A stretch of DNA of 64,000 bases from NCBI GenBank assembly GCA_021800795.1, contig JAJYYO010000004.1, positions 56,787 through 120,786 of the forward strand. Direction: 5' to 3'. This DNA is from Pseudomonadota bacterium (lineage in GTDB: Bacteria > Pseudomonadota > Gammaproteobacteria > Burkholderiales > Gallionellaceae). Of the stretch, positions 17,713-27,777 are shown piece after piece. Position 1 is the stretch's first letter. The number at the start of each line of letters is the position of its first letter. The notes beneath the pieces were generated by a model. The model saw nothing but the letters and a program-made list of their open reading frames with translations. It was not told the DNA's origin and made no database searches. Made by a program: the position numbers and the translations under genes.

Positions 17713-17796
17713 AATCCTCAATCCTCAATCCTCAATCCTCAATCCTCAATCCTCAATCCTGAATCCTGAATCCTGAATCCTGAATCCTGAATCCTG
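17713..17796. repeat. Perfect heptamer array: 6 x AATCCTC then 6 x AATCCTG
   Basis: Twelve consecutive 7-bp units fall into two homogeneous halves with a C-to-G switch at the junction (17754/17755). It fills the gap between the HD-GYP gene (stop at 17800) and gmk. Read as AATCCTC it has no stop in any frame; the opposite strand gives TGA. Related short arrays occur inside dnaE, metG and lpd and near pabB, thyA and the decarboxylase gene. Slippage during replication is the likely source of copy-number change. Confidence 0.9.
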
Positions 17797-17799
17797 AAC

Positions 17800-19104
17800 C
17801 TATGCTTTTCCTTCGGAAGTAAACCAGGACATTTTGCGTCGGGGCAGCAGATAGTCCAGTTCGTCCTCCGAACGATCCTGCAAGCGTAAGGCGTGGTCGA
17901 TTTTAAGTGAAGGTTCTTTGACCAGGTCGATAATGAAGGCTTGCTGGCGCGGTACTTCAGGTTCGTAAATCATGATCTTGGGTTTAAGCGAATGATCCGA
18001 AGTCGCCGATACGACTACGGCCGCAATGCGACCATCGGAAAGTTGCACGATGGAGCCGGGCGGATAAACGCCCATTGCGCGAATGAATAGCTGAAGCAGC
18101 TTGTTGTCGAAGGCACTCTTTTCTTTTACCCACATCGTTGACAGCGCTTCGGAAGGCGACAGTGCGCGGCGGTAATCAATCGGGTTGGCGAGGTTGTCAA
18201 AGCGATTGGCGATGGCGATGATGCGCGCGGCGATGTGAATTTTATCTCCGGCAAGTTTATCGGGGAAGCCTTTCCCGTCCATGCGTTCGTGGTGATGCAA
18301 TACTGCTTCCAGCACGGGCGGGGTCAGGCCGCCGGCATGCAGCACACTTTCATAACCGGCGCGGCAGTGCGTCATGTACACTGCTTCTTCGTGCCTGTTG
18401 CGCTCGGTGTTGCGCAGTATCGACGAGCTGATGGCAGACTTGCCGATATCGTGCAGCAGCGCGCCCATTCCGAGCGTGCGCAGTGCCTCGTCAGGTAAGC
18501 CAGCCTGTTTGCCGAGCAGCAGCGATAGCGTCATAACCGATAGCGCGTGAGCGGAAGCGCCGTCCTGATGCCCTTTCTCGGCTATCAGTACGATCGCGCT
18601 GTCTGTATCGGACAGCAGCAGGGCGGTCGATCTTTCGCTGACCTGGGTCATCTGACTGATGCTCTCCTTAGGGTTGGTCTCGAAGGACTTGAATGCGCTG
18701 CTGACGGATTTTGAGGCGTCGAGGTAGTGTTTCATCGTCTTGTTCAGACGATCGCGCATTTCGTTCATTACTCTGATCCGCTCAAGTTTTTCAGCTTTCG
18801 ATCGTGCCGTCAGTTCGGCAAGCCGCAACTTTTCTTCTTCATTCTCCTGTGCAGGTGGTGGTGCAAGCGGTTGTTTGGGTAGCGGCGGGACTTTGCAGCG
18901 CGCGACATCGCAGAATATCTGCGGCAGATTCATCGCTGCAATCTGTCGCGCCTGATCTTCGTTCTCGATCACAAAGGAGCTGAATAAAAATTCGTGTTCC
19001 AGCCATGGCACGGGCAGACGGACATGTACGCCCGGCCGCAGTTGCGTGGCATCTATGCAGGTTTCACCCGCTTTGGCTTTCAGATCTTCATTGGGTTTTG
19101 ACAT
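17800..19104 (-). CDS. HD-GYP domain protein (probable c-di-GMP phosphodiesterase)
   Basis: This 434-aa protein has an N-terminal DUF3391-like region (about 15-130, with CIDATQLRPGVHVRLP), a charged coiled segment, then the HD-GYP domain (about 165-360). Metal ligands are visible in LLHDIGK (H218, D219, K222) and HHERMDGKGFP (271-281). The GYP triplet reads GFP, a conservative change seen in functional members. It sits between yicC and gmk in the same direction. The family hydrolyses c-di-GMP to pGpG or GMP, opposing the GGDEF protein at 4937. Confidence 0.9.
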   Translation of the reverse strand: MSKPNEDLKAKAGETCIDATQLRPGVHVRLPVPWLEHEFLFSSFVIENEDQARQIAAMNLPQIFCDVARCKVPPLPKQPLAPPPAQENEEEKLRLAELTARSKAEKLERIRVMNEMRDRLNKTMKHYLDASKSVSSAFKSFETNPKESISQMTQVSERSTALLLSDTDSAIVLIAEKGHQDGASAHALSVMTLSLLLGKQAGLPDEALRTLGMGALLHDIGKSAISSSILRNTERNRHEEAVYMTHCRAGYESVLHAGGLTPPVLEAVLHHHERMDGKGFPDKLAGDKIHIAARIIAIANRFDNLANPIDYRRALSPSEALSTMWVKEKSAFDNKLLQLFIRAMGVYPPGSIVQLSDGRIAAVVVSATSDHSLKPKIMIYEPEVPRQQAFIIDLVKEPSLKIDHALRLQDRSEDELDYLLPRRKMSWFTSEGKA

Positions 19105-19199
19105 GATGAAACATTTGCGTTATTTCTCCCCGCATTGTACTACGTCGGGCAGCGTTCCCTCTCAAGAGTACGCCGGCCATATCGGGATGGCGTGAATCG

Positions 19200-20063
19200 T
19201 TATTCCAGGTTCTGGATCTGTTCGCGCATCTGCTCGATGAGTATCTTCATTTCCATCGCGCTGCGTGAAACTTCGGCGTCCACCGACTTTGATCCCAGCG
19301 TGTTGGCTTCGCGGTTCAGTTCCTGCATCAGAAAGTCCAGCCGTTTGCCTACTGCGCCGCCCTGTTTAAGAATGCGGCGCATTTCGACAAGATGGCCGGC
19401 TAATCGCGAGAGTTCTTCATCCACATCGATCTTGCTGGCGAACAGCGTGATTTCCTGGCGTATCCGTTCATCGTCGGCGTTCTGCATGGCGTCCGTCAGC
19501 CGGCTGATCAGGCGGGCTTCGTAGGCGGCAATCGCGGCGGGTACATGAGGCATCACCTCGGCTCGCAAGACTTCAATTTTTTCCAGACGTACTGACAGAA
19601 AATCCTGGAGCGTCTGTCCTTCACGGGCGCGCGAGGCAGTGAACTCCTGCAATGCCGCATGCATGAGTTCCAGCAAAGTGGTGCGCAGTTCGTCGGCGGA
19701 AACGGCAGGGGTTTGCAGCATACCGTTCCAGCGCAGCACATCGGCGACGCTCAAGGCGCGTGCGTCCGGCATGGCTGACTGCACTTCCTTGTTCCAGCTG
19801 GTCAGCTGCTGCAGCAGCGCGCGATTGAGGGTCGTTGCGTTTTGTGTGTCGCGTGCCGCATAGTTGATCCGGCATTCGATCTTGCCGCGCTGCAACTGTG
19901 CGGCGATCATTTCGCGCAACGCACCTTCGAAACTGCGCAGCTCATCCGGCATACGCAATTGAATATCCAGGTAACGGTGGTTGACGGCGCGCAATTCCAG
20001 TGTCAGCGACCCGCTGGCGAAATCAGCGCTGGTATTGGCGTAACCTGTCATGCTTAGAATCAT
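19200..20063 (-). CDS. yicC: YicC-family endoribonuclease
   Basis: This 287-aa protein begins MILSMTGYA and has the family pattern LELRAVNHRYLDI near residue 30. The C-terminal DUF1732 region contains KQGGAVGKRLDFLMQELNRE. In E. coli YicC is an endoribonuclease with a role in sRNA turnover. It is commonly encoded next to gmk; here an HD-GYP gene lies between. It is transcribed divergently from the PP2C gene, with 86 bp between start codons. Confidence 0.92.
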   Translation of the reverse strand: MILSMTGYANTSADFASGSLTLELRAVNHRYLDIQLRMPDELRSFEGALREMIAAQLQRGKIECRINYAARDTQNATTLNRALLQQLTSWNKEVQSAMPDARALSVADVLRWNGMLQTPAVSADELRTTLLELMHAALQEFTASRAREGQTLQDFLSVRLEKIEVLRAEVMPHVPAAIAAYEARLISRLTDAMQNADDERIRQEITLFASKIDVDEELSRLAGHLVEMRRILKQGGAVGKRLDFLMQELNREANTLGSKSVDAEVSRSAMEMKILIEQMREQIQNLE

Positions 20064-20149
20064 GGTGAGCTTCCGGAAATAGGGTAGGAGAAAAAAGAGT
20101 CAAATAAATAGCTGTGCGGCGGCCCGACATTATATTACGATTGCGACCT

Positions 20150-20935
20150 ATGAATTTCTCCATACATCAGGCCAGCAAGATAGGCAATCGCAAATACAAT
20201 CAGGATCGTGTCGCCTATGCGTACGGTCGTGACGCGTTGCTGCTGGTGCTGGCCGACGGTATGGGCGGGCATTTGAATGGCGAAGTGGCCGCAGGTCTCG
20301 CTATGGATACGTTTGTCGAGTCATTCGGCAAGCACGCGCATTTCGACGATCCACGGGACTTTCTGTCGGATACCATGCGTCTGGCGCACCGGCGCATCAT
20401 GGACTTGCCGAAAAAACAGGATCACGCTTTTCCCGGGACGACCTGCGTTGCCGCACTGATTCAGGATGGCATATTGTACTGGGGGCACGCCGGCGATTCA
20501 CGTCTTTACCTGCTGCGCGATGGTGATATATCAGCCAAAACACTCGATCATTCGATGGTGCAGCTGTGGTTGCAGTCGGGCGCCATAAACGAGGAAGAAG
20601 CGCGCACTCACCCCAGGCGCAATCAGATTACCAATTGTCTGGGCGGGGTCGAAGACATGTTCGAGATAGAGCTGGGCAAACCCGTTGAATTGCAATCCGG
20701 CGATGTGGTGCTGCTCTGTAGCGATGGTTTGTGTGGCCCTGTCATGGATAAGGAATTGACAGCCGCATTTTCCGACAGCCCGGTTTCCGTTGCGCTGGAC
20801 AAGCTGATCGCCCGCGCATTGACGCTCGAAAACGGCAAAGCCGACAATTCCACCGGCCTTGCGATGCGCTGGGGAAATGACGAAATCGCCCACGACACTG
20901 AAGTTCCGGTTGTTCATATTCTCGAAATCCGCTAA
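20150..20935 (+). CDS. PP2C-type Ser/Thr protein phosphatase
   Basis: This 261-aa metal-dependent phosphatase has NQDR (17-20), the metal-binding LADGMGGH (35-41), [15 protein letters not shown] in the middle, and LCSDGLCG plus DNSTGLAM towards the C-terminus. It is the compact stand-alone bacterial form (PrpC/Stp-like). The ATG at 20150 starts right at the conserved domain; 36 bp more is open upstream but would overlap the promoter region. It heads a run with rph, rdgB and hemW. It could reverse phosphorylation by the kinase at 9653 (inference). Confidence 0.9.
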   Translation: MNFSIHQASKIGNRKYNQDRVAYAYGRDALLLVLADGMGGHLNGEVAAGLAMDTFVESFGKHAHFDDPRDFLSDTMRLAHRRIMDLPKKQDHAFPGTTCVAALIQDGILYWGHAGDSRLYLLRDGDISAKTLDHSMVQLWLQSGAINEEEARTHPRRNQITNCLGGVEDMFEIELGKPVELQSGDVVLLCSDGLCGPVMDKELTAAFSDSPVSVALDKLIARALTLENGKADNSTGLAMRWGNDEIAHDTEVPVVHILEIR

Positions 20936-20957
20936 TTACCACTCACCATTTATTTTT

Positions 20958-21677
20958 ATGCGCCCCAGTCAACGATTGCCGCACCAGTTACGTGAAATAC
21001 GCATCAACCGCCACTACACCAAACATGCCGAAGGCTCGGTGCTGATCGAGTGCGGCGACACCAAAGTCATCTGTACCGCCAGCGTTGAAGAGCGCGTGCC
21101 GCCGCACAAGAAGGGTTCAGGTGAAGGTTGGGTGACGGCCGAATACGGCATGTTGCCGCGATCCACCGGCAGCCGCATGCAACGCGAAGCCGCCAAAGGA
21201 AAACAGTCCGGACGCACCCAGGAAATTCAGCGGCTGATCGGTCGCAGCCTGCGTGCGGTGGTCGATTTGAAGAAACTGGGCGAGCGCACCATACAGATCG
21301 ATTGCGACGTGATTCAGGCCGACGGCGGCACCCGTACCGCCAGCATCACCGGCAGTTTTGTCGCGTTGCAGGATGCGATTACAGGGTTGATGCAAAAAGG
21401 TCTGGTGGCTGAAAATCCGCTTAAAGATTCCATTGCCGCAATTTCCGTCGGCATCTATCGCGGCGTTCCTGTTCTTGATCTTGATTATATTGAAGATTCC
21501 GAATGCGACACCGACATGAACGTGGTGATGCTGGGCAGCGGCCATTTCGTCGAAGTGCAGGGCACCGCCGAGGGTCATGCCTTCTCGCGCGCCGAAATGG
21601 ATGAGCTGCTGGAGCTGGCTAAATCCGGCATCGAAGAGCTGATAAAGATGCAGCGCGCGGCGCTGGCTGAATTATGA
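20958..21677 (+). CDS. rph: Ribonuclease PH
   Basis: This 239-aa phosphorolytic 3'-5' exoribonuclease trims tRNA 3' ends. It begins [14 protein letters not shown]; conserved segments are [53 protein letters not shown] and [15 protein letters not shown]. The ATG at 20958 fits family length (238 in E. coli). Its TGA overlaps the rdgB ATG by four bases. Confidence 0.96.
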   Translation: MRPSQRLPHQLREIRINRHYTKHAEGSVLIECGDTKVICTASVEERVPPHKKGSGEGWVTAEYGMLPRSTGSRMQREAAKGKQSGRTQEIQRLIGRSLRAVVDLKKLGERTIQIDCDVIQADGGTRTASITGSFVALQDAITGLMQKGLVAENPLKDSIAAISVGIYRGVPVLDLDYIEDSECDTDMNVVMLGSGHFVEVQGTAEGHAFSRAEMDELLELAKSGIEELIKMQRAALAEL

Positions 21678-22264
21678 AAAAGCTCGTTATCGCCTCCAAT
21701 AATCCCGGAAAACTGCGAGAATTCCAGCACATGCTGGCGCCGCTCGGGATCGAGGTGCTGACGCAGGCTGAGCTTGGTATATCCGAATGCGACGAGCCGC
21801 ATGTCACGTTCATCGAGAACGCGCTGGCCAAGGCGCGCCATGTCAGTCTGGCGAGCGGCCTGCCTGCGCTGGCGGATGATTCCGGCATCTGCGTGGCGGC
21901 GCTGGGGGGTGCGCCGGGTGTGTATTCCGCGCGTTTCGCGGGCGTTAATCCAAAATCGGATCAGGCCAACAACGACAAGTTGCTGCGGGATATGCAGGGC
22001 GTAGCCGATCGTCGTGCGCATTACTACTGCGTGCTGGTGCTGGTGCGCAGCGCGGATGATCCGCAGCCGATTATCGCCGAGGGCGAATGGCACGGCGAAA
22101 TTGCGCTCAAAGAGCAAGGCGAGGGCGGCTTCGGCTACGATCCATTGTTCTGGTTGCCTGAGCTTAACAAGATGAGCGCCCAGTTGACGACTGAAGAAAA
22201 ACACGCCTTCAGTCATCGCGGTAAAGCCATGAAAGTGCTGTTGCAGCGGCTGCTGGCTGAATGA
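21674..22264 (+). CDS. rdgB: XTP/dITP diphosphatase (HAM1 family)
   Basis: This 196-aa enzyme hydrolyses non-canonical purine NTPs (dITP, XTP) to keep them out of DNA and RNA. It has [12 protein letters not shown] at the N-terminus, [18 protein letters not shown] and the C-terminal FSHRGKAM. The ATG overlaps the rph stop, and its own TGA overlaps the hemW start, so rph-rdgB-hemW is a tightly coupled operon, a common arrangement. Confidence 0.95.
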   Translation: MKKLVIASNNPGKLREFQHMLAPLGIEVLTQAELGISECDEPHVTFIENALAKARHVSLASGLPALADDSGICVAALGGAPGVYSARFAGVNPKSDQANNDKLLRDMQGVADRRAHYYCVLVLVRSADDPQPIIAEGEWHGEIALKEQGEGGFGYDPLFWLPELNKMSAQLTTEEKHAFSHRGKAMKVLLQRLLAE

Positions 22265-23445
22265 GTATTCAGCAACCCGTCTCCCTGAAATCACAGTCGG
22301 TTAATTTCACGGCACTGCCTCCGCTCTCGCTGTACATACACATCCCGTGGTGCGTTAAAAAATGCCCGTATTGCGACTTCAATTCGCATGAGGCGCGAGG
22401 TACATTCCCGGAAAAGGAATACATCGCAGCGCTGACCCGCGATCTGGAAATGGCGCTGCCGCAGATATGGGGCCGCAAAGTCTATACGGTGTTTTTCGGC
22501 GGCGGCACGCCCAGTCTGCTTTCCGGCGAGGGCATCGCCGAGATTTTGCGGCAGGTGCGCATGCTGCTGCCGCTCTCGGGCGACGCCGAAATCACGCTGG
22601 AAGCGAATCCCGGCACGGTGGAGGCCGACAAGTTCGCGGCCTTTCGCGAGGCGGGGGTGAACCGGTTGTCGATGGGCATCCAGAGTTTCAGCGATGTGCA
22701 CCTGAAAGCGCTGGGGCGCATTCATTCGGCCGATGAGGCGCGCGCCGCAATTGAAATCGCAAAGCTGCATTTCGACAATATCAACCTCGACCTGATGTAT
22801 GCACTGCCCAACCAGACGCTGGGGCAGGCTTTGCAGGATGTGACGACCGCGCTGTCCTTTTCGCCTCAGCATCTGTCCTGCTATCACCTGACGCTGGAAC
22901 CCAATACGCTGTTTCATCGCAATCCACCCTCCTTGCCGGACGACGATGCCAGTGCCGACATGCAGCAAGGCATAGAAGCGTTGCTGGCCGCAAACGGTTA
23001 TCAGCACTACGAGACTTCGGCCTTCGCCCAGGATAAGCGTCGCTCCCGTCACAACCTGAATTACTGGAAGTTCGGCGATTATCTGGGGATAGGCGCGGGT
23101 GCGCACAGCAAGTTGAGTTTTCCGGACAAGATCCTCCGCCAGGCGCGCTACAAGCAGCCGCAGGCCTATATGCAGCAGGCGGGGCTGGGCGCGCCGATAC
23201 AGACTGAAAATGCAGTGGGTCGCGAGGAGCTGCCGTTCGAATTCATGATGAATGCGCTGCGCCTGAACGAAGGGTTCGATCCCGCGTTGTTCGGCGAGCG
23301 CACCAGCCTGTCGTTGGCCGCCATTCAGCAAGAACTATTGGAGGCGGAGCAGCGCGGGCTGCTGTTCAGGGATCATCAGCGCATCGCCCCGACGCAACAG
23401 GGCCAGCGTTTTCTGAATGACCTGCTGGAAATTTTTATGTGCTGA
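22261..23445 (+). CDS. hemW: Radical SAM haem chaperone HemW
   Basis: This 394-aa protein of the HemN-like family has the 4Fe-4S/SAM motif C31-x3-C35-x2-C38 in PWCVKKCPYCDF and the glycine-rich FFGGGTPSLL. HemW proteins deliver haem and lack coproporphyrinogen oxidase activity. The C-terminal ~57 codons exist twice: this copy ends NDLLEIFMC, while the copy at 23817-23996 ends [12 protein letters not shown] and overlaps trmB. The present C-terminus therefore looks replaced by a related sequence. Confidence 0.93.
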   Translation: MSIQQPVSLKSQSVNFTALPPLSLYIHIPWCVKKCPYCDFNSHEARGTFPEKEYIAALTRDLEMALPQIWGRKVYTVFFGGGTPSLLSGEGIAEILRQVRMLLPLSGDAEITLEANPGTVEADKFAAFREAGVNRLSMGIQSFSDVHLKALGRIHSADEARAAIEIAKLHFDNINLDLMYALPNQTLGQALQDVTTALSFSPQHLSCYHLTLEPNTLFHRNPPSLPDDDASADMQQGIEALLAANGYQHYETSAFAQDKRRSRHNLNYWKFGDYLGIGAGAHSKLSFPDKILRQARYKQPQAYMQQAGLGAPIQTENAVGREELPFEFMMNALRLNEGFDPALFGERTSLSLAAIQQELLEAEQRGLLFRDHQRIAPTQQGQRFLNDLLEIFMC

Positions 23446-23468
23446 TTCAGAAACGCCCTGTTCGCCGT

Positions 23469-23687
23469 TCAGCCATGCGGCGTTTGCGGGTGATGTTGGG
23501 CGGCGAGATCCCTCAGAAACTGAGCAATATCCCATTCGCAACCACCACAACCGGAAAGTGCGCCCGTCCATCTGGAAATGGCATTGATATCCATCCCCTG
23601 CTCGAACAGGCTTTTAACCATGCTTCGCCGGGTGCCGCTGCAATGGCACATGACTTCATCGGCCGGATCGGCATGTTTCGTATTCAT
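23469..23687 (-). CDS. BFD-like [2Fe-2S] ferredoxin
   Basis: This 72-aa protein has cluster ligands CHC at 14-16 and CGGC at 47-50, the CxC-x(~31)-CxxC pattern of bacterioferritin-associated ferredoxin and the NirB/NasB Fer2_BFD domain. MVKSLFEQGMDINAISRW between them fits the helix-turn-helix fold. I chose the ATG at 23687; upstream sequence is repeat DNA. It lies antisense between the two copies of the hemW 3' end, so it is the apparent cargo of that duplication. A role in iron mobilisation is plausible. Confidence 0.75.
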   Translation of the reverse strand: MNTKHADPADEVMCHCSGTRRSMVKSLFEQGMDINAISRWTGALSGCGGCEWDIAQFLRDLAAQHHPQTPHG

Positions 23688-23720
23688 GGGCGCTATTTTA
23701 CAGATTTTGTGGGCAGTTCT

Positions 23721-23810
23721 GTAGGTCGGGTTAGCGTCGCGTAACCCGACATCTTTGCGCCTCTGAATATTGTTTGTCGGGTTACGCCCTGGCGGACTAA
23801 CCCGACCTAC
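23721..23810. repeat. 90-bp inverted repeat (GTAGGTCGGGTTA type)
   Basis: The outer arms are GTAGGTCGGGTTAG and CTAACCCGACCTAC, and a second inner pair is GTAACCCGACA / TGTCGGGTTAC. GTAGGTCGGG-type palindromes are a common dispersed repeat in proteobacteria. It directly abuts the start of the duplicated hemW end (23817). Confidence 0.75.
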
Positions 23811-23816
23811 GGATGC

Positions 23817-23996
23817 TTCGATCCCGCGTTGTTCGGCGAGCGCACCAGCCTGTCGTTGGCCGCCATTCAGCAAGAACTATTGGAGGCGGAGCAGCGCGGG
23901 CTGTTGTTCAGAGACCACCAGCGCATCGCCCCGACCGCTTTGGGGCAACGTTTTCTGAACGATCTTTTAGAGATTTTTCTTGCGGATAAACACTAA
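23817..23996 (+). pseudogene. Second copy of the hemW 3' end
   Basis: The first 87 bp are identical to hemW 23275-23361; the rest is diverged, mostly synonymously, and ends [19 protein letters not shown] plus TAA. There is no start codon. Its last 30 bp overlap the 3' end of trmB on the other strand, the sort of tight convergent overlap expected of the original hemW-trmB junction. I infer that this is the native hemW end, displaced by about 540 bp of inserted DNA carrying a diverged hemW tail and the BFD-like gene. Confidence 0.85.
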
Positions 23997-24656
23997 GTCC
24001 CATACTCCGTGCCCCAGATTGATGCCGCGCTTTTCGAATTTAGTCAGCGGACGATAGTCGGGGCGCGGCGCGTAATCGCTCGCGGTATTTTCCAGCAGCG
24101 GTTCGGCGCTTAACACGGCTAAAACCTGTTCCGCATAATCCTGCCAGTCGGTGGCGACGTGGATATAGCCGCCGGGTTTCAATTTCTGCATCAGCGCGGC
24201 GATGAACGGCGCCTGGATCAGGCGGCGCTTGTTGTGGCGCGCCTTGTGCCATGGGTCGGGAAAGAAGATGTGCACGCCGTCCAGCGTATTGTCCGCGATC
24301 ATGTCGCGCAGCACTTCAACCGCATCGTGCTGGATGATGCGGATGTTGGTGATCTGTTGTTCGCCCATCACCTTGAGCAGGTTGCCGACCCCCGGTGTAT
24401 GCACTTCCAGACACAGGTAATCGTTCTGGGGATGCGCCTGTGCAATGGTCGCGGTACTGTCGCCCATACCGAAGCCGATTTCCAGTATTTTTGGCGCAGT
24501 GCGGCCAAAAGCCCGGGCAAGGTCTAACGGCTGCGCGGCATAAGCAATGCCGAAAACCGGTTGTAAGGTGTCAACAGCGCGCTGCTGGGCAACGGTGACG
24601 CGCCCCTGTCTTAATACGAAGCTGCGGATGTGGCGGTTTTTGATGTCGTCGGTCAT
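23967..24656 (-). CDS. trmB: tRNA (guanine-46-N7)-methyltransferase
   Basis: This 229-aa SAM-dependent enzyme forms m7G46 in tRNA. Motifs are [12 protein letters not shown] (SAM binding), the [15 protein letters not shown] signature and TDWQDYAE. The frame is open further upstream, but the ATG at 24656 gives the normal length and N-terminus ([19 protein letters not shown]). The upstream neighbour is thiG in the same direction. Its 3' end overlaps the displaced hemW end. Confidence 0.95.
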   Translation of the reverse strand: MTDDIKNRHIRSFVLRQGRVTVAQQRAVDTLQPVFGIAYAAQPLDLARAFGRTAPKILEIGFGMGDSTATIAQAHPQNDYLCLEVHTPGVGNLLKVMGEQQITNIRIIQHDAVEVLRDMIADNTLDGVHIFFPDPWHKARHNKRRLIQAPFIAALMQKLKPGGYIHVATDWQDYAEQVLAVLSAEPLLENTASDYAPRPDYRPLTKFEKRGINLGHGVWDLVFIRKKNL

Positions 24657-24715
24657 GGCGATTATTTTATAGTTGCCCTCACACCATGGAGAAGGGAGAA
24701 GAGTGAAGGGGCGAA

Positions 24716-25510
24716 TCAACTGCGTACGGAGGCGATGATGCCGGTGGTCGGCGAGCTGGGGCTGGCGCTGTAGAGTTTTTTCGGCATGCGTCCGGCGAGA
24801 AATGCTTCGCGTCCGGCGGCGGTTGCCTTGTTCATCGCGGAGGCCATCAACACGGGATCTTGTGCACCGGCAATCGCGGTATTCATCAGCACGCCAGCGC
24901 AACCCAGTTCCATCGCAATGGCCGCGTCGGATGCCGTGCCCACGCCCGCATCGACGATCACAGGAACCTTCACGCGATCCATGATGAGTTGCAAATTCCA
25001 CGGATTGAGTATGCCCATCCCGGAACCGATCAAAGAGGCTAACGGCATGATCGCCACGCAGCCGATGTCTTCCAGCTGTTTGGCCACGATGGGATCGTCT
25101 GAGGTATAGACCATCACCTGAAATCCTTCCGCTACCAGCGTCTTTGCGGCGGCGAGCGTCTCGATCACGTTGGGATATAAAGATTGCGGATCGCCCAGCA
25201 CTTCCAGTTTGACGAGAGTATGCCCGTCCAGCAGTTCGCGCGCCAGACGCAGGGTGCGCACCGCATCTTCAGCGCTGTAACAGCCCGCGGTGTTGGGCAG
25301 ATAGGTGAATTTCGACGGCGGCACGGCGTCCAGCAGCGAGGGTTCATTCGGGTTCTGGCCCAGATTGGTGCGGCGGATCGCCACCGTGACGATTTCGCAT
25401 CCGCTGGCGTCCAGTGCTGCGCGAGTCTGGGCAAAATCCTTGTATTTACCGGTGCCGACCAGCAGCCTCGATGAATAGCTTTTTCCTGCGATGATGAGCG
25501 GGTCGTTCAT
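24716..25510 (-). CDS. thiG: Thiazole synthase
   Basis: This 264-aa TIM-barrel enzyme makes the thiazole phosphate of thiamine from DXP, dehydroglycine and ThiS thiocarboxylate. The Schiff-base lysine is K101 in [22 protein letters not shown] and [12 protein letters not shown] are typical. thiS lies upstream in the same direction (49 bp gap). Just downstream of its stop there is a GAGAAGGGAGAAGAG purine-rich repeat. Confidence 0.96.
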   Translation of the reverse strand: MNDPLIIAGKSYSSRLLVGTGKYKDFAQTRAALDASGCEIVTVAIRRTNLGQNPNEPSLLDAVPPSKFTYLPNTAGCYSAEDAVRTLRLARELLDGHTLVKLEVLGDPQSLYPNVIETLAAAKTLVAEGFQVMVYTSDDPIVAKQLEDIGCVAIMPLASLIGSGMGILNPWNLQLIMDRVKVPVIVDAGVGTASDAAIAMELGCAGVLMNTAIAGAQDPVLMASAMNKATAAGREAFLAGRMPKKLYSASPSSPTTGIIASVRS

Positions 25511-25558
25511 GATGTTATCCTTTGATTCAATTATAATTTTACTGCTAGTCGCTAGTTG

Positions 25559-25762
25559 TCAGCCGCCGCCGACCGCGACGACGATTTCCAGTTTGTCGCC
25601 CTCGGCTAAGATCTTGTCGGCATACTGGCTGCGCGGCACAATCTCGCCGTTGCACTCCAGCGCGATGCGTTTTCCGGTGTAGCCCAGTTCTGCTATCAGT
25701 GCTGCGACGCTGCAAGCAGCGGTCAGTTGGCGCGCTGCGCCATTCAGGTAGACAGTAATCAC
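25559..25762 (-). CDS. thiS: Sulfur carrier protein ThiS
   Basis: This 67-aa ubiquitin-like protein carries sulfur as a C-terminal thiocarboxylate for ThiG. It ends VVAVGGG, with the required Gly-Gly. The GTG at 25762 gives MITVYLNGAA; a TTG six bases upstream is an alternative. The stop codon lies at the edge of a CTAGTCGCTAGTTGTC short repeat. tRNA-Gly begins 44 bp from its start on the opposite strand. Confidence 0.9.
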   Translation of the reverse strand: MITVYLNGAARQLTAACSVAALIAELGYTGKRIALECNGEIVPRSQYADKILAEGDKLEIVVAVGGG

Positions 25763-25806
25763 TATCAATTTGTCCTTCGGTTGCGGTAAAATGGCAATGC
25801 TAACAC

Positions 25807-25880
25807 GCGGGTGTAGCTCAATGGTAGAGCTCTTGCTTCCCAAGCAAGTGACGAGGGTTCGATCCCCTTCACCCGCTCCA
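25807..25880 (+). tRNA. tRNA-Gly (anticodon CCC)
   Basis: This 74-nt cloverleaf has acceptor GCGGGTG/CACCCGC, D stem GCTC/GAGC, anticodon stem CTTGC/GCAAG with loop TTCCCAA, and T arm AGGG-TTCGATC-CCCT. A 3' CCA is encoded. The anticodon CCC reads GGG. Confidence 0.95.
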
Positions 25881-25950
25881 GTTCCACTGTTCTGCCGTAT
25901 CTGCAATCAATTTCAGCGCATGCCGCACCGGTCTGCGCACTGTCCATCTG

Positions 25951-27582
25951 TCAAAACTCCGGTGTCTTATGGAAATATTGAAAGCTCTCGCGCAGCTTGC
26001 GGTTTGACGCTTCCGACAGATTTTCGAAAGCAATGCCGCATTGAGGTTTGCCGCTTTCCACACGCTGCCAACTGATCCGTCCGCGCAACTTGAGCGGCTC
26101 CTGCTTCTCGTATTGACTCAAGTCATTTTGAGGCAGGCAGACCGCCAGTTCAACCGGTTGCGCATCGTCGAGCTTGTTGGTCAGCATCAACCGCATTCCG
26201 GCCAGACTGAAATCCAGGCTGGAACATTCAAATGTTTTTCCGCCTTGCGTCGCTGTTACCAGCAGTCTGTTGGTGGCGCGCGGGTAGGTGCGCCTCTCGT
26301 TCTGTGCAGGCTCGATGACGTTTTTACTTTCGAAGGTAAATCCCGACATCAGTTGGTTGAGCTTGCCGGTCACCATGTGCAGGCTATCGCCGATGCTGGC
26401 GGTCGTTTCCACTTTGGCCGAACTTTCGCTCAAGGTGGCAAACAGGTGAGCCAACCTTTCCTGAAGCAGGCTGACATTTTTTATCTGTTCGCCGCTGGCT
26501 GAAGAGATGCCGTCGTTGGCACTCGCGGTCTGGGCAATCTCGTCCGCCATATGTTCAATCACTGCAGCGCTTTCGCCCGCCACACGCTGATTTTCGTGTA
26601 CCTTGCCCACCACCACATTCATGGAATCGGTTACCTGTTCTATTCTGCCGCTCAATTGTCCGATAATTTCCGATACTTCGCTGGCAGAACGCGTTGTTCC
26701 TTCCGCCAATTTGCGTACCTCATCTGCGACCACGGCGAATCCGCGCCCCTGCTCACCCGCCCTTGCGGCCTCAATGGCCGCATTCAGCGCCAGCAGGTCG
26801 GTCTGCTTGGCGATGGTCTGGATGGCGTTGATGATCTCGTGTATTTTTTCGGCTGATTGCGCCAGTTCGAAAATTTTCCGGGCAGCCTGATTCACCTCCT
26901 GGGTGGTTCCTTCCATTTCAGTGATGTTTTTTTGCACCATGCGGATACCCTCTCTTGCCCGTTCTTCGGTCTGCCGGGCGCGGCCTGTTGCACCCATCGC
27001 CTGCGTTTGCACTTTCTCCGAGATGTGATGCAGTTGCTCGGTAACCATGCTGACCTCAGCCGAGCGGCTCTGCTCACTACGACCCACCTCGGCGATTTCG
27101 TGCGAAATTTTGGCAATCTGGAAGGCGGATTGTTCCATTTCACGACCGCTTGCATCAACCTCGCGCATGATGTGGTTGAGCTTGTTCAGTACCTCGTTGA
27201 AATTCTCCTCCAGCATGCCTATCTCGTCACGCGAGCCAACCTTGACCTCACGGGTCAAATCACCCTGCACCACAGCCTTCAGCGCGGTGCATAATGTCTG
27301 GATCGGCCTGACGAACAAATTGGCGACGATGCCGATGAGAAAGAACTGGAGCGCAAACTCAAGGCCCGACTCCCAGAACGAATTGAAAATATAGGCGCTG
27401 TGGTTGGCTTCGAGCTGACTGACGATTTGGGCGCTGACACCGCTGGTGCGGGCAATTTCGACCATTTTCCCAAGCTCATGAGAAGCGAGAATGCGGTTGT
27501 ATACCGTGGTGACCATGGTCACCAGAAAGAAGCCGAATTGCAGCTTCCAGCGGATGCTCAGAGAAAGAAACCAATTGCCCAT
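25951..27582 (-). CDS. Methyl-accepting chemotaxis protein with C-terminal PilZ domain
   Basis: This 543-aa transducer has TM1 at about 12-32, a very short periplasmic loop (about 40 aa), TM2 at about 72-92, HAMP to about 145, and a long coiled-coil signalling region whose hairpin tip is [21 protein letters not shown] PilZ domain follows (about 430-535) with the c-di-GMP motifs ERRTYPR and DFSLAG. The small periplasmic loop suggests sensing in the membrane or cytoplasm. The PilZ tail would let c-di-GMP modulate chemotaxis output, in keeping with the c-di-GMP genes at 4937 and 17800. Confidence 0.92.
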   Translation of the reverse strand: MGNWFLSLSIRWKLQFGFFLVTMVTTVYNRILASHELGKMVEIARTSGVSAQIVSQLEANHSAYIFNSFWESGLEFALQFFLIGIVANLFVRPIQTLCTALKAVVQGDLTREVKVGSRDEIGMLEENFNEVLNKLNHIMREVDASGREMEQSAFQIAKISHEIAEVGRSEQSRSAEVSMVTEQLHHISEKVQTQAMGATGRARQTEERAREGIRMVQKNITEMEGTTQEVNQAARKIFELAQSAEKIHEIINAIQTIAKQTDLLALNAAIEAARAGEQGRGFAVVADEVRKLAEGTTRSASEVSEIIGQLSGRIEQVTDSMNVVVGKVHENQRVAGESAAVIEHMADEIAQTASANDGISSASGEQIKNVSLLQERLAHLFATLSESSAKVETTASIGDSLHMVTGKLNQLMSGFTFESKNVIEPAQNERRTYPRATNRLLVTATQGGKTFECSSLDFSLAGMRLMLTNKLDDAQPVELAVCLPQNDLSQYEKQEPLKLRGRISWQRVESGKPQCGIAFENLSEASNRKLRESFQYFHKTPEF

Positions 27583-27777
27583 TGAACGCCTCCTGATTTA
27601 TTTATTGCCGGAGGATAATCCGGCCATTATTTTCTGCAAGTCTACTGCGATTCTGTCCATTCAATGGGGCGAATAGGATATGAATATTCCCCGATATCGC
27701 TTTATCGGGATTGTTGCCGCAGAAAGTGCTGTTTTGTTTTACCATGCCGGTTTTAAATAGTTATTCAGGAGAGACTG

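Noticed and set aside
17713..17796. CRISPR array
   Set aside because: Units are contiguous 7-mers with no spacers and there are no cas genes.
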